A DNA stretch of 64,000 bases from RCIO01 sp035555795 (lineage in GTDB: Bacteria > Pseudomonadota > Alphaproteobacteria > Rhizobiales > Rhizobiaceae): contig DATMGE010000014.1 in NCBI GenBank assembly GCA_035555795.1, positions 1 to 64,000 of the forward strand. Reading direction: 5' to 3'. Below the pieces are notes generated by a model, which did no database searches, was not told where the DNA came from, and saw only the letters and a program-made list of their open reading frames with translations. The position numbers and the translations under genes are program-made. Below, piece by piece: positions 25,489 through 33,307 of this stretch. Position 1 is the first letter of the stretch. Each line of letters opens with the position of its first letter.

Positions 25489-26442
25489 ATGTGGGCAGGA
25501 ACGAATGCGGGGCGCGTCCTTCTTTCTGTGCGCGGCTTCGACCCGGCTCAGTGGCGGGAACTGCTTTCGCGCCAGCGCACCGTGGTGACCGAGCTGGACG
25601 ATCCCGCCGATCCGTCGATCCACTATGCCGTGGTGTGGAAGCAGCCGTCGGGCATTCTGGCGCGGCTGCCCAACCTGCGCGCCATCTTCTCGGTGGGCGC
25701 GGGCGTGGATCATCTCTTTGCTGATCCGGACCTGCCGGACGTGCCGATCGTGCGAGTGGTGGACGACAACCTGACCGGCCACATGGTCGAATATGTCGCG
25801 TGGCGCGTGCTCGACCATCATCGACAGGGCATGACCTATCGCGCCAATCAGGCAGCCGCCCTGTGGTTCGACATGCCGCAGCCGCGCGCGGACGAGGTGG
25901 CGGTGGGCTTTCTCGGCTTCGGCAATCTGGCGAAGGCAGCAGTGGCTGCCCTGCGGCCTTTCGGGTTCCAGCTCAACGGCTGGTCGCGCAGCCCATCTGC
26001 GATGGAAGGCGTGCGCTGCTTTGATGGTCCTGGCGGGCTGGGGCCCTTCCTCGCCGCGACCGACATTCTGGTCGTGCTCCTGCCGCTCACCGATGCGACT
26101 CGCGGCATGGTGGACCATGGCCTGCTCGGCGGCCTGCGGCGCGGCAATGCGCTGGGCGGGCCGGTGCTGATCAATGCCGGGCGCGGTGGGTTGCAGAACG
26201 AAGCGGACATATTGCGCGCGCTGGAGGACGGCACGTTGAAGGAGGCGAGCCTCGATGTGTTCGAGAGCGAGCCGCTGCCGACGCTTAGCCCGCTCTGGCC
26301 GCACCACCAGGTCTTCGTCACGCCGCATGCGGCGGCGGTGTCGGACCCGGCCCATCTCGTGCCGTCCATGCTGGCGCAGATGGATGCGCATGATGGCGGC
26401 GCGCCCTTGCGCAATCTGGTGGACCGCGCCGCCGGCTATTGA
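25489..26442 (+). CDS. Glyoxylate/hydroxypyruvate reductase A-like 2-hydroxyacid dehydrogenase
   Basis: A 317-residue NAD(P)H-dependent D-2-hydroxyacid dehydrogenase of the GhrA type. The substrate-domain motif SVGAGVDHL is near residue 66. The Rossmann motif is GFLGFGNLAKAAVAAL (about 142), the catalytic Arg is in NAGRGG, Glu in FESEPLP, and the His in VTPHAAA. It would reduce glyoxylate or hydroxypyruvate, but the substrate is inferred. It starts eight bases after yejF with GGGAG upstream, so it may share that transcript. Confidence 0.9.
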   Translation: MWAGTNAGRVLLSVRGFDPAQWRELLSRQRTVVTELDDPADPSIHYAVVWKQPSGILARLPNLRAIFSVGAGVDHLFADPDLPDVPIVRVVDDNLTGHMVEYVAWRVLDHHRQGMTYRANQAAALWFDMPQPRADEVAVGFLGFGNLAKAAVAALRPFGFQLNGWSRSPSAMEGVRCFDGPGGLGPFLAATDILVVLLPLTDATRGMVDHGLLGGLRRGNALGGPVLINAGRGGLQNEADILRALEDGTLKEASLDVFESEPLPTLSPLWPHHQVFVTPHAAAVSDPAHLVPSMLAQMDAHDGGAPLRNLVDRAAGY

Positions 26443-26531
26443 GCCAGATGGCGGAACCTGCCGGTCCTGCCCGCCCGCACCCTCCCGCAGGAAGGCCGAT
26501 CGTGGCAGCATGGGCTGGAAAGGATGCAGCC

Positions 26532-27158
26532 ATGATCCTCATCGGCCAATATGATTCGTCCTTCGTGCGCCGCGTCGGCATCGCCCTGACGCTCTACGGC
26601 CTGCCCTTCGAGCACCGCCCGTGGTCGACCTTCGGCGATGCCGACAGGTTGCGGGCGCTCAACCCGCTGACCCGCGTGCCGACCATGGCACTGGACGACG
26701 GGTCGGTGGTGCTGGACAGCTTTTCGATCATCGATCACATCGACAGCCTGGTCACGCCATCGGCGCGGATGATGCCGGCGGAGGGACCTGCGCGGCGCGA
26801 CGCCATGCGCGTCATCGCGCTGGCGACAGGTCTGGCCGACAAGGCTGTGGCGCTTTTCTATGAAATGCGCCTGCATGAGACGCCTTCGCAGATCTGGTCC
26901 AATCGCTGCCGCACGCAGATCGCCGCGACGCTGGCGGCACTCGAGGCGGACCGCGCCGGGCGGGTTACCGATTTCTGGTGCGGTCCGGCGATCGGCCATG
27001 CCGACATCGCCGTTGCCTGCGCGCTGCGGCACACCAATGATACGCATGCCGGCCTAATCGAATGGGACGCCTATCCTGCGCTTGCCGCCCATAGCCAGCG
27101 CATGGAGGCCATGGATGTTTTCCGGCAGATCTTTCAGTCGTTCATCCCGCCATCCTGA
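26532..27158 (+). CDS. Glutathione S-transferase family protein
   Basis: A 208-residue cytosolic GST-like protein. The N-terminal thioredoxin fold begins MILIGQYDSSFVRRVGIAL, where the Ser pair after Asp is a candidate glutathione-activating residue, and NPLTRVPTMALDDG contains the cis-Pro loop; the C-terminal part is helical. ATG 26532 is chosen because the GST fold begins exactly there and an AAGGA site precedes it. Substrate unknown. It lies 89 bases after the dehydrogenase gene on the same strand. Confidence 0.9.
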   Translation: MILIGQYDSSFVRRVGIALTLYGLPFEHRPWSTFGDADRLRALNPLTRVPTMALDDGSVVLDSFSIIDHIDSLVTPSARMMPAEGPARRDAMRVIALATGLADKAVALFYEMRLHETPSQIWSNRCRTQIAATLAALEADRAGRVTDFWCGPAIGHADIAVACALRHTNDTHAGLIEWDAYPALAAHSQRMEAMDVFRQIFQSFIPPS

Positions 27159-27238
27159 CCGGTGGCCAGGCTGGCAGCGCCGCTGGATATCTGACACAAC
27201 ATCGGCATGACCATCTGCCGGCTGGCTGGGGAGGAGGC

Positions 27239-29173
27239 ATGTTCGCAAAGATCCTGATTGCCAATCGCGGCGAGATTGCCTGCCGCGTGATGCGCACCGC
27301 ACGGCGGATGGGGATTTCGACCGTCGCGGTCTATTCAGACGCCGACGCTTCGGCGCTCCATGTCGCGACGGCCGACGAGGCGGTGCATATCGGCCCCGCA
27401 TCGGTTGCCGAGAGCTATCTGCGCGGCGACAGGATCATTGCGGCGGCACTCGAAGCCGGCGCGGAGGCAATCCATCCGGGCTATGGCTTCCTGTCGGAAA
27501 ATCCGGATTTTGTCGATGAGGTGACCAAGGCCGGGCTCGTCTTCATCGGCCCGCGCGCGGCCTCGATCCGCAGCATGGGGCTGAAGGATGCCGCCAAGCG
27601 ACTGATGGAGAAGGCCGGCGTGCCGGTTGTGCCCGGCTATCACGGCGAGGCGCAGGAAATCGTGCTGCTCGCCTCCAAGGCGCGCGAGATCGGCTATCCG
27701 GTGCTCATCAAGGCACGGGCGGGCGGCGGCGGCAAGGGCATGCGCCGCGTCGACCATCCCGACCATTTCGCCGAGGCGCTGGCCGCCGCGCGGCGCGAGG
27801 CGAAGGCCGCCTTCGGCGACGACCGCGTATTGGTGGAGAAATATATCCAGAGCCCGCGCCATATCGAGGTGCAGGTGTTCGGCGACGAGTTGGGCAATGT
27901 CGTGCATCTTTTCGAGCGCGACTGCTCGGCGCAGCGCCGCCACCAGAAGGTGATCGAGGAAGCGCCGGCGCCCGGCATGACAGAGGCGATGCGCAAGGCG
28001 ATGACGCAGGCGGCGGTGAAGGCTGCCAAGACCATCGACTATTGCGGTGCGGGAACGATCGAGTTCATCGTGGATGCGAGCGCCGGGCTTTCTCCCGACC
28101 GCTTCTGGTTCATGGAGATGAACACGCGCCTTCAGGTGGAGCATCCGGTCACCGAGATGGTGACGGGCATCGACCTCGTGGAATGGCAGCTGCGTGTGGC
28201 GGCCGGCGAGCCCCTGCCCCGCCGCCAGGACGAGATCGCACTGTCGGGCCATGCCTTTGAGGCACGGCTCTATGCCGAGGACCCGCAGCGCGACTTCCTG
28301 CCGGCGACCGGCACGCTGCATCATCTCGTCTTTCCCGCCCCGCAGGAAGGGCATGTGCGCGTCGAGACCGGCGTGCGCGCGGGCGATACGATCTCACCCT
28401 TCTACGACCCGATGATCGCCAAGCTCGTCGTCGGGGGACCGGACCGTGCGACGGCTCTCTCGCGGCTAGGCGAGGCGCTGGCGCGGACCGAGATCGCCGG
28501 CACGGTGGTGAACCTCGCTTTCCTCGCCGCGCTGGCGCAGGACGAGGACTTCGCGGCCGGCCGCGTCGATACCGGGCTGATTGCGCGCAAGCAGGCTGAA
28601 CTCACCGCGTCAGCCGCGCCTGCCCCGCGCATCCACGCGCAGGCGGCAGCAGCCGCGGCGGGGCTGGCAAAGCCGCCCGCATCCGCCGATCCATGGGACA
28701 CGCTGCGCGGCTACGGGCATTTTTCAACGCTGGCGCATGTGGTTCATCTTCGGCAAGGCGAGGAGCCGCTGGCGGTTGCCCTGACCGCCGATGGAACGGC
28801 GATACGGGCGGAGACCGGCGATACGATCCGGCTTCGGGCCGATGCTGCAATGTCGGCCGTGCCGTGGCCGGGTCACGTGACCGTATTTGCGGGAGCGGCG
28901 AGCCACACATTCGCGCTGGACGATCCGCTCGAAGCGGTGCGGGATGCCGGCGGCGGCGCGGAAAGCCTGCGCGCGCCGATGCCCGGACTGGTCAAGCTCG
29001 TGCATGCGGCACAGGGCGAGACCGTCTCACGCGGGCAGCCGCTGCTGGTGCTGGAGGCGATGAAGATGGAGCATGCGATTGCCGCGCCGCATGACGGCAT
29101 CATCGCCGAAATCGCCGCGGAAGGCATGCAGGTCAGCGACGGCGCAGTGCTGGTCCGGTTCGCTGAGGCGTAA
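27239..29173 (+). CDS. mccA: Acyl-CoA carboxylase biotin subunit (3-methylcrotonyl-CoA carboxylase alpha-like)
   Basis: A 644-residue protein combining biotin carboxylase and biotin carrier domains. The carboxylase begins KILIANRGEIACRV, has the ATP-grasp glycine loop KARAGGGGKGMRR and MEMNTRLQVEHPVTE. The carrier domain is at the C-terminus with EAMKM; Lys609 or so would be biotinylated. Length and the diverged middle (residues 460-560) fit the methylcrotonyl-CoA or geranyl-CoA type rather than propionyl-CoA carboxylase. The leucine pathway role is inferred. The carboxyltransferase partner (mccB) is not adjacent. A GGAGGAGG site precedes the ATG. Confidence 0.9.
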   Translation: MFAKILIANRGEIACRVMRTARRMGISTVAVYSDADASALHVATADEAVHIGPASVAESYLRGDRIIAAALEAGAEAIHPGYGFLSENPDFVDEVTKAGLVFIGPRAASIRSMGLKDAAKRLMEKAGVPVVPGYHGEAQEIVLLASKAREIGYPVLIKARAGGGGKGMRRVDHPDHFAEALAAARREAKAAFGDDRVLVEKYIQSPRHIEVQVFGDELGNVVHLFERDCSAQRRHQKVIEEAPAPGMTEAMRKAMTQAAVKAAKTIDYCGAGTIEFIVDASAGLSPDRFWFMEMNTRLQVEHPVTEMVTGIDLVEWQLRVAAGEPLPRRQDEIALSGHAFEARLYAEDPQRDFLPATGTLHHLVFPAPQEGHVRVETGVRAGDTISPFYDPMIAKLVVGGPDRATALSRLGEALARTEIAGTVVNLAFLAALAQDEDFAAGRVDTGLIARKQAELTASAAPAPRIHAQAAAAAAGLAKPPASADPWDTLRGYGHFSTLAHVVHLRQGEEPLAVALTADGTAIRAETGDTIRLRADAAMSAVPWPGHVTVFAGAASHTFALDDPLEAVRDAGGGAESLRAPMPGLVKLVHAAQGETVSRGQPLLVLEAMKMEHAIAAPHDGIIAEIAAEGMQVSDGAVLVRFAEA

Positions 29174-29319
29174 CCTGGCCGGAGCGGTATCTGCTCCAAC
29201 GCGATCCGATTTGCAGATTCAGCCGACAGGGGCATCTCCCCCGCCGATGTGGGCCTACATGATCGCGTTGTGCAATGGCGGCCGTTGTCCAGGCAGCGGC
29301 CACGGCACAAGGAGCGCGA

Positions 29320-29577
29320 TCAGTGCAGGGTCATCCACTCGCGGGCTTCACGCAGCGCCCGGGCAATGTCGGCCTTGCTCATATTGGCGGCCAGTTCGGC
29401 GCGCAGGTCGGCGGCGCGGGCGGAACCCTTGATCGCAGCGATATTGAACCATTTATGCGCGGCCACCACGTCGGCCTCGCAGTCGCGGCCGGTTGCGTAC
29501 ATCAGGCCGAGTTCGAAGAGAATGTCGGCCTGGGCGTTGGCGCCGATGCCGGTTTTGAGCATGTCATAACGAGCCAT
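29320..29577 (-). CDS. Small SEL1-like repeat protein
   Basis: An 85-residue soluble protein with one Sel1-like helical repeat: ADILFELGLMYATGRDCEAD followed by VAAHKWFNIAAIKGSARAA. The remainder (DLRAELAANMSKADIARALR) is helical. Sel1 repeats mediate protein contacts; the function is unknown. Similar short proteins are common in Rhizobiales. It is convergent with mccA; the 146-base gap holds a small GGAGC/GCTCC hairpin. Confidence 0.8.
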   Translation of the reverse strand: MARYDMLKTGIGANAQADILFELGLMYATGRDCEADVVAAHKWFNIAAIKGSARAADLRAELAANMSKADIARALREAREWMTLH

Positions 29578-29990
29578 TTTTCAGTCCCCTGTCTTCTCCC
29601 GAGAGCGGCGTTTTCGCCTGTTCCCGTCGTCTTGATCCGATGCCTGGAGAATGACGATGAGCCTTGAATCCGTCGTTAAATGACTTGCTTAAGTAGATGA
29701 AAACAAAACTCAAATTATCCGTAAATCCAAGATTTCGTTAAACATGGGAATCCCGGAATTCCGCGCTCGTTCATGCAAAATATACGGAATCCGCCACGCG
29801 CCGGCTAACGCTTGATTCACCGTGACTCGCGGTCGATCCACGTCCTGCGCGGCAACTTGGCCAGCTTCCGGGGTGCCGCATCGCCAGAACGCGCCCTCAC
29901 AATGCCCCTTCCGCACCGGCACCGCTTTTGTTACGTTTACGTGCGCGTAAATAGATCAAGCCCCGGCATCGATCCGGGCGGGAGGAGTTC
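29578..29990. other. 413-base intergenic region with an AT-rich part
   Basis: Divergent spacer between the Sel1-like and DUF2147 genes. Bases about 29650-29750 are clearly more AT-rich than the surroundings, consistent with promoter DNA. A TTACGTTTACGTGCGCGTAA motif lies near the right end. I see no convincing gene inside it. Confidence 0.6.
29931..29950. promoter_or_regulatory. ACGTTTACGT-containing motif, LiuR-like half
   Basis: TTACGTTTACGTGCGCGTAA contains ACGTTTACGT, the same core (in reverse complement) as the site at 36313-36333 upstream of the ETF-QO gene, and the outer bases TTACG/CGTAA are inverted. It lies about 40 bases before the DUF2147 start. MerR-type LiuR regulators of branched-chain amino acid catabolism bind sites of this look; assignment is tentative. 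Confidence 0.35.
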
Positions 29991-30332
29991 ATGTTGAAGA
30001 CATTCGGCGTTGCGGCCCTTGCCGCGCTGATGGTGACCGGCGCGGCGGCGGCGGATCCCATCGAGGGGCGCTGGCGCACGGAACCCGGCGCGATCGCGCA
30101 GATCGCAAGCTGCGGCGGCAGCTTCTGCGTCAAGCTGGTCAGCGGCAAGCACAGCGGAAAGCAGATCGGCACGATGAGCGCCCAGGGTGGAAACAGCTAC
30201 AAGGGCACCATCACCGACCCCACCAACGACAAGACCTACAAGGGCGACGTGACCCTCAGCGGCAATTCGCTCAAGATGCGGGGCTGCGTGATGGCGGTGA
30301 TCTGCCGCTCGCAGAACTGGAAGAGGATGTAG
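29991..30332 (+). CDS. DUF2147 secreted protein
   Basis: A 113-residue exported protein. Signal peptide MLKTFGVAALAALMVTGAAA, then PIEGRWRTEPGAIAQIASCG, the opening of DUF2147 domains, with later DPTNDKTYKGDVTLSGNSLK and MRGCVMAVICRSQNWKR. Three or four cysteines could form disulfides. DUF2147 proteins are small periplasmic beta-barrels (lipocalin-like) of unknown role. GGAGGAG precedes the ATG. Confidence 0.85.
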   Translation: MLKTFGVAALAALMVTGAAAADPIEGRWRTEPGAIAQIASCGGSFCVKLVSGKHSGKQIGTMSAQGGNSYKGTITDPTNDKTYKGDVTLSGNSLKMRGCVMAVICRSQNWKRM

Positions 30333-30403
30333 GAGCGAATAGTGAAATGGGGCTGAGGCGTGCGAAGGCCAGCCTTCCCCTATTCACTACTCACCATTTC
30401 GCT
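30333..30403. repeat. Imperfect long inverted repeat between convergent genes
   Basis: GAGCGAATAGTGAAATGGGG on the left is nearly complementary to CCCCTATTCACTACTCACC and the following CCATTTCGCT on the right. The element fills the gap between the DUF2147 and GST genes, where a bidirectional terminator would be expected. The AATAGTGAA-type arms resemble dispersed intergenic repeats of rhizobia. Confidence 0.55.
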
Positions 30404-31103
30404 ATCTCGCTCGCTGCCCGAACAGCACCTTCTGCGCGTCCTTGTCCTCGGCGATGTTGCGGCGGTGCTCGGCACCGACAGCCATGCCGCGCTCGACGGC
30501 GGGGCGCGCCATGATCGTTTCGAACCAGCGCCGGAGGTTGGGGAAGTCCTCAAGGTCCTGGCCCTGGTTCTTGTAGGGCCGGACCCAGCCAACGCAGGCG
30601 ATATCCGCGATCGAATAGTCGCCGGCCAGAAATTCGCGATCGGCGAGGCGCTTGTTCATCACGCCATAGAGACGGTTCACCTCGTTGGTGTAGCGGTCGA
30701 CGGCGTAGGGGAGCTTTTCCGGCGCATATTGGCGGAAATGATGCGCCTGCCCGGCCATGGGCCCGAGCCCGCCCATCTGCCAGAACAGCCACTGGTCGAC
30801 CTCGACGCGCGCGCGCTCGTCGGCCGGATAGAGCTTGCCGAACTTGCGGCCGAGATATTGCAGGATCGCGCCGGATTCGAACACCGAGATGGGCTGGCCG
30901 CCCGGCCCCTCGGGATCGACGATCGCCGGCATGCGGTTGTTCGGCGAGATTTTCAGGAAGGCCGGCTCGAACTGTTCGCCCTTGCCGATATTGACGTATT
31001 TCACCTCATAGGGAACGCCCATCTCCTCCAGCGCCACGCTGACCTTCCAGCCATTCGGGGTGGGCCAGTAATAGAGTTCGATCGGGCGGGTCTGCTGCGT
31101 CAT
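30402..31103 (-). CDS. Glutathione S-transferase, nu-class-like (YfcG/YghU type)
   Basis: A 233-residue GST. It opens RPIELYYWPTPNGWKVSVAL, the Thr/Asn-containing active-site loop of nu-class bacterial GSTs that use disulfide-bond reductase chemistry. NNRMPAIVDPEGPGGQPISV carries the cis-Pro loop and FESGAILQYLGRKFG the glutathione gamma-Glu site. The C-terminal helical domain includes QWLFWQMGGLGPMAGQAHHF, typical of the subfamily. An ideal AAGGAGG site precedes ATG 31103. Confidence 0.93.
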   Translation of the reverse strand: MTQQTRPIELYYWPTPNGWKVSVALEEMGVPYEVKYVNIGKGEQFEPAFLKISPNNRMPAIVDPEGPGGQPISVFESGAILQYLGRKFGKLYPADERARVEVDQWLFWQMGGLGPMAGQAHHFRQYAPEKLPYAVDRYTNEVNRLYGVMNKRLADREFLAGDYSIADIACVGWVRPYKNQGQDLEDFPNLRRWFETIMARPAVERGMAVGAEHRRNIAEDKDAQKVLFGQRAR

Positions 31104-31297
31104 GTCGGCCTCCTTGGGATGAAAGTGAGCTAACCACATCGCGCGCAGCACGCCAACCGGCCGACGCTGAGGCGTGCGAAAATATAGCCACATTCGTGGG
31201 TTACGCATTCTTCATCTAGCTGAACGGCAGATGAATGGTGCGATCAGGCGGAGTTCAGCGCCGCCTCGCCATAGTGTCCGCAATCGAGGACACGCAC

Positions 31298-31465
31298 ATG
31301 CTCGCACGCCGCTTCACCATCGTCTGCCTCCTTGTTTCGATCTTCGGCATGCTTCTGGCGATGGCCGTCACGGAGGCGAACCGCAAGCCCCGCGCCATAG
31401 GCGGATGGGCCAGCTTCTGCGGAACCGAAAGCGGAAATGGATGCGCGCCACTGTCGCGCCACTGA
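31298..31465 (+). CDS. Small exported or membrane protein, hypothetical
   Basis: A possible 55-residue protein beginning MLARRFTIVCLLVSIFGMLL, with one hydrophobic segment, then a short tail with two cysteines (WASFCGTESGNGC). The composition is protein-like and it lies in an otherwise non-coding stretch with a second small ORF directly downstream. I do not recognise it and it may be spurious. Confidence 0.4.
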   Translation: MLARRFTIVCLLVSIFGMLLAMAVTEANRKPRAIGGWASFCGTESGNGCAPLSRH

Positions 31466-31476
31466 AAGACACGACA

Positions 31477-31671
31477 ATGACGAGAGAAAACAACAAGCAC
31501 AATCATCTGGCTGCCGGCCTTGCACGGGTCGCGCTTGTCGCCGCGCTGCTTTTCATGCCGGCCATCGCCGTGCACAAGGTGAATGCCGGCACCGGGCAGA
31601 CCATCGGCGAGACCCAGAAAATGTCCAACGGCGCCGGTCTCGTGCTGCTGATGGGCCTCCAGCGCGGCTGA
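31477..31671 (+). CDS. Small exported protein, hypothetical
   Basis: A possible 64-residue protein: polar start MTRENNKHNHLAAGLARV, a hydrophobic stretch VALVAALLFMPAIAVHKVNA resembling a signal peptide, and a short mature part ending LVLLMGLQRG. It begins 11 bases after the preceding small ORF and ends 56 bases before amn. The pair may be an operon of secreted micropeptides; function unknown. Confidence 0.45.
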   Translation: MTRENNKHNHLAAGLARVALVAALLFMPAIAVHKVNAGTGQTIGETQKMSNGAGLVLLMGLQRG

Positions 31672-31716
31672 GCAAATGCCGATTGAAACCGCTGCCCACT
31701 TTCGGGGGACATGCTC

Positions 31717-31722
31717 TATAAT
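31717..31722 (+). promoter_or_regulatory. Consensus TATAAT hexamer directly before amn
   Basis: A perfect -10 hexamer ends five bases before the amn ATG, and no ribosome site lies between. If it is used, transcription would begin at or next to the start codon, giving a leaderless message. A matching -35 element at proper spacing is not obvious, so it may be chance. Confidence 0.3.
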
Positions 31723-31727
31723 GGGCC

Positions 31728-33227
31728 ATGGACAAGCCCATCTTTCCCCAACCGATCGATTCCGTGGTCTATCCGGACCCCTATCCGCGCGAGACGTTCA
31801 CCGACGCGAAGGCCGCGGTGGACGCGCTGAAGGTGCTCTATGAACGCAACACGGCCTTCCTGCGCGATGCGTTCCAGACGCTGACCGGCGGCGGCGAGAC
31901 GACGAGCCGCTTCCGCGCCTTCTATCCCGAAATCAGCATCGCGATCTCATCTTACACGCATGTGGATTCGCGCCTCGCCTTCGGCCACATGCCGCAGCCG
32001 GGCTATTATTCGACCACCGTCACCCGGCCGGACCTGTTCGAGAATTATCTGGTCGAGCAGTTGCGGCAGATCATCCGCAATCACGGCGTGCCGGTGACGA
32101 TCTCGGAATCGGAGCGGCCGATCCCGCTGCATTTCGCCTTCCTCGAAGGCACGCATGTGGATGGCAGCATCGCCGACCGCATCCAGCGGCCCCTGCGCGA
32201 CATATTCGATGTGCCTGACCTCAACGCCACCGACGACCTGATCGCCAACGGCACCTATGAGCCGGTGCCCGGCGAGCCGATGCCGCTGGCGCCCTTCACC
32301 GCGCAGCGCATCGACTATTCGCTGCATCGGCTGTCGCACTATACCGCGACCAGCCCGAAGCACTTCCAGAACTTCGTCCTGTTCACCAATTACCAGTTCT
32401 ATATCGACGAGTTCTGCGCACATGCCCGCGCGCTGATGGCCGCCGGCGGCGAAGGCTATGCGGCCTTCGTGGAGCCCGGCAATGTGGTGACGAGGCCGGG
32501 CGAGGCATCGCCGCATGAGGGCACGCCCCAGCGCCTGCCGCAGATGCCGGCCTATCATCTGGTGAAGCCAGGCCATGGCGGCATCACCATGGTCAATATC
32601 GGCGTCGGCCCCTCCAATGCCAAGACGATCACCGACCATATCGCGGTGCTGCGGCCGCATGCCTGGCTGATGCTGGGTCACTGCGCCGGCCTGCGCAACA
32701 CACAGGCGCTGGGCGACTATGTGCTGGCCCACGCCTATGTGCGCGAGGACCATGTGCTGGACGACGACCTGCCGGTGTGGGTGCCGATCCCGGCGCTGGC
32801 CGAGGTGCAAGTGGCGCTGGAAGAGGCGGTGGCCGAGGTGACGGGCCTTTCGGGCTATGAGCTCAAGCGCGTCATGCGCACCGGCACGGTGGCGACCATC
32901 GACAACCGCAACTGGGAACTGCGCGAGCAGCGCGGACCGGTGCAGCGGCTTTCGCAGTCGCGCGCCATCGCGCTCGACATGGAATCGGCCACGATCGCCG
33001 CCAACGGCTTCCGCTTCCGCGTGCCCTACGGGACGCTTCTATGCGTGTCCGACAAGCCGCTGCATGGCGAATTGAAGCTGCCGGGCATGGCGACCGAATT
33101 CTACAAGCGACAGGTGTCACAGCATCTCAGGATCGGCATCCGCGCCGTGGAGAAACTGGCAGAGATGCCGTCGGAGCGGCTGCATTCGCGCAAGCTCAGA
33201 AGCTTTTCGGAAACCGCCTTCCAGTAG
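31728..33227 (+). CDS. amn: AMP nucleosidase
   Basis: A 499-residue enzyme splitting AMP into adenine and ribose 5-phosphate. The N-terminal regulatory domain starts around FTDAKAAVDALKVLYERN and includes FRAFYPEISIAISSYTHVDS. The C-terminal catalytic domain, of the nucleoside phosphorylase fold, contains GGITMVNIGVGPSNAKTITD, LMLGHCAGLR and LDMESATIAANGFRFRVPYG, where the Glu of DMES binds the ribose. Length matches the family. It is separated from the following nuclease-like gene by 80 bases. Confidence 0.96.
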   Translation: MDKPIFPQPIDSVVYPDPYPRETFTDAKAAVDALKVLYERNTAFLRDAFQTLTGGGETTSRFRAFYPEISIAISSYTHVDSRLAFGHMPQPGYYSTTVTRPDLFENYLVEQLRQIIRNHGVPVTISESERPIPLHFAFLEGTHVDGSIADRIQRPLRDIFDVPDLNATDDLIANGTYEPVPGEPMPLAPFTAQRIDYSLHRLSHYTATSPKHFQNFVLFTNYQFYIDEFCAHARALMAAGGEGYAAFVEPGNVVTRPGEASPHEGTPQRLPQMPAYHLVKPGHGGITMVNIGVGPSNAKTITDHIAVLRPHAWLMLGHCAGLRNTQALGDYVLAHAYVREDHVLDDDLPVWVPIPALAEVQVALEEAVAEVTGLSGYELKRVMRTGTVATIDNRNWELREQRGPVQRLSQSRAIALDMESATIAANGFRFRVPYGTLLCVSDKPLHGELKLPGMATEFYKRQVSQHLRIGIRAVEKLAEMPSERLHSRKLRSFSETAFQ

Positions 33228-33307
33228 AATGGGCCTGCGGGCACCAGCGTCACGACGCTGCCCCATTGTCGCGCTTGGAGAGCCGGCGGTCTGCGACGGA
33301 TGGATTC

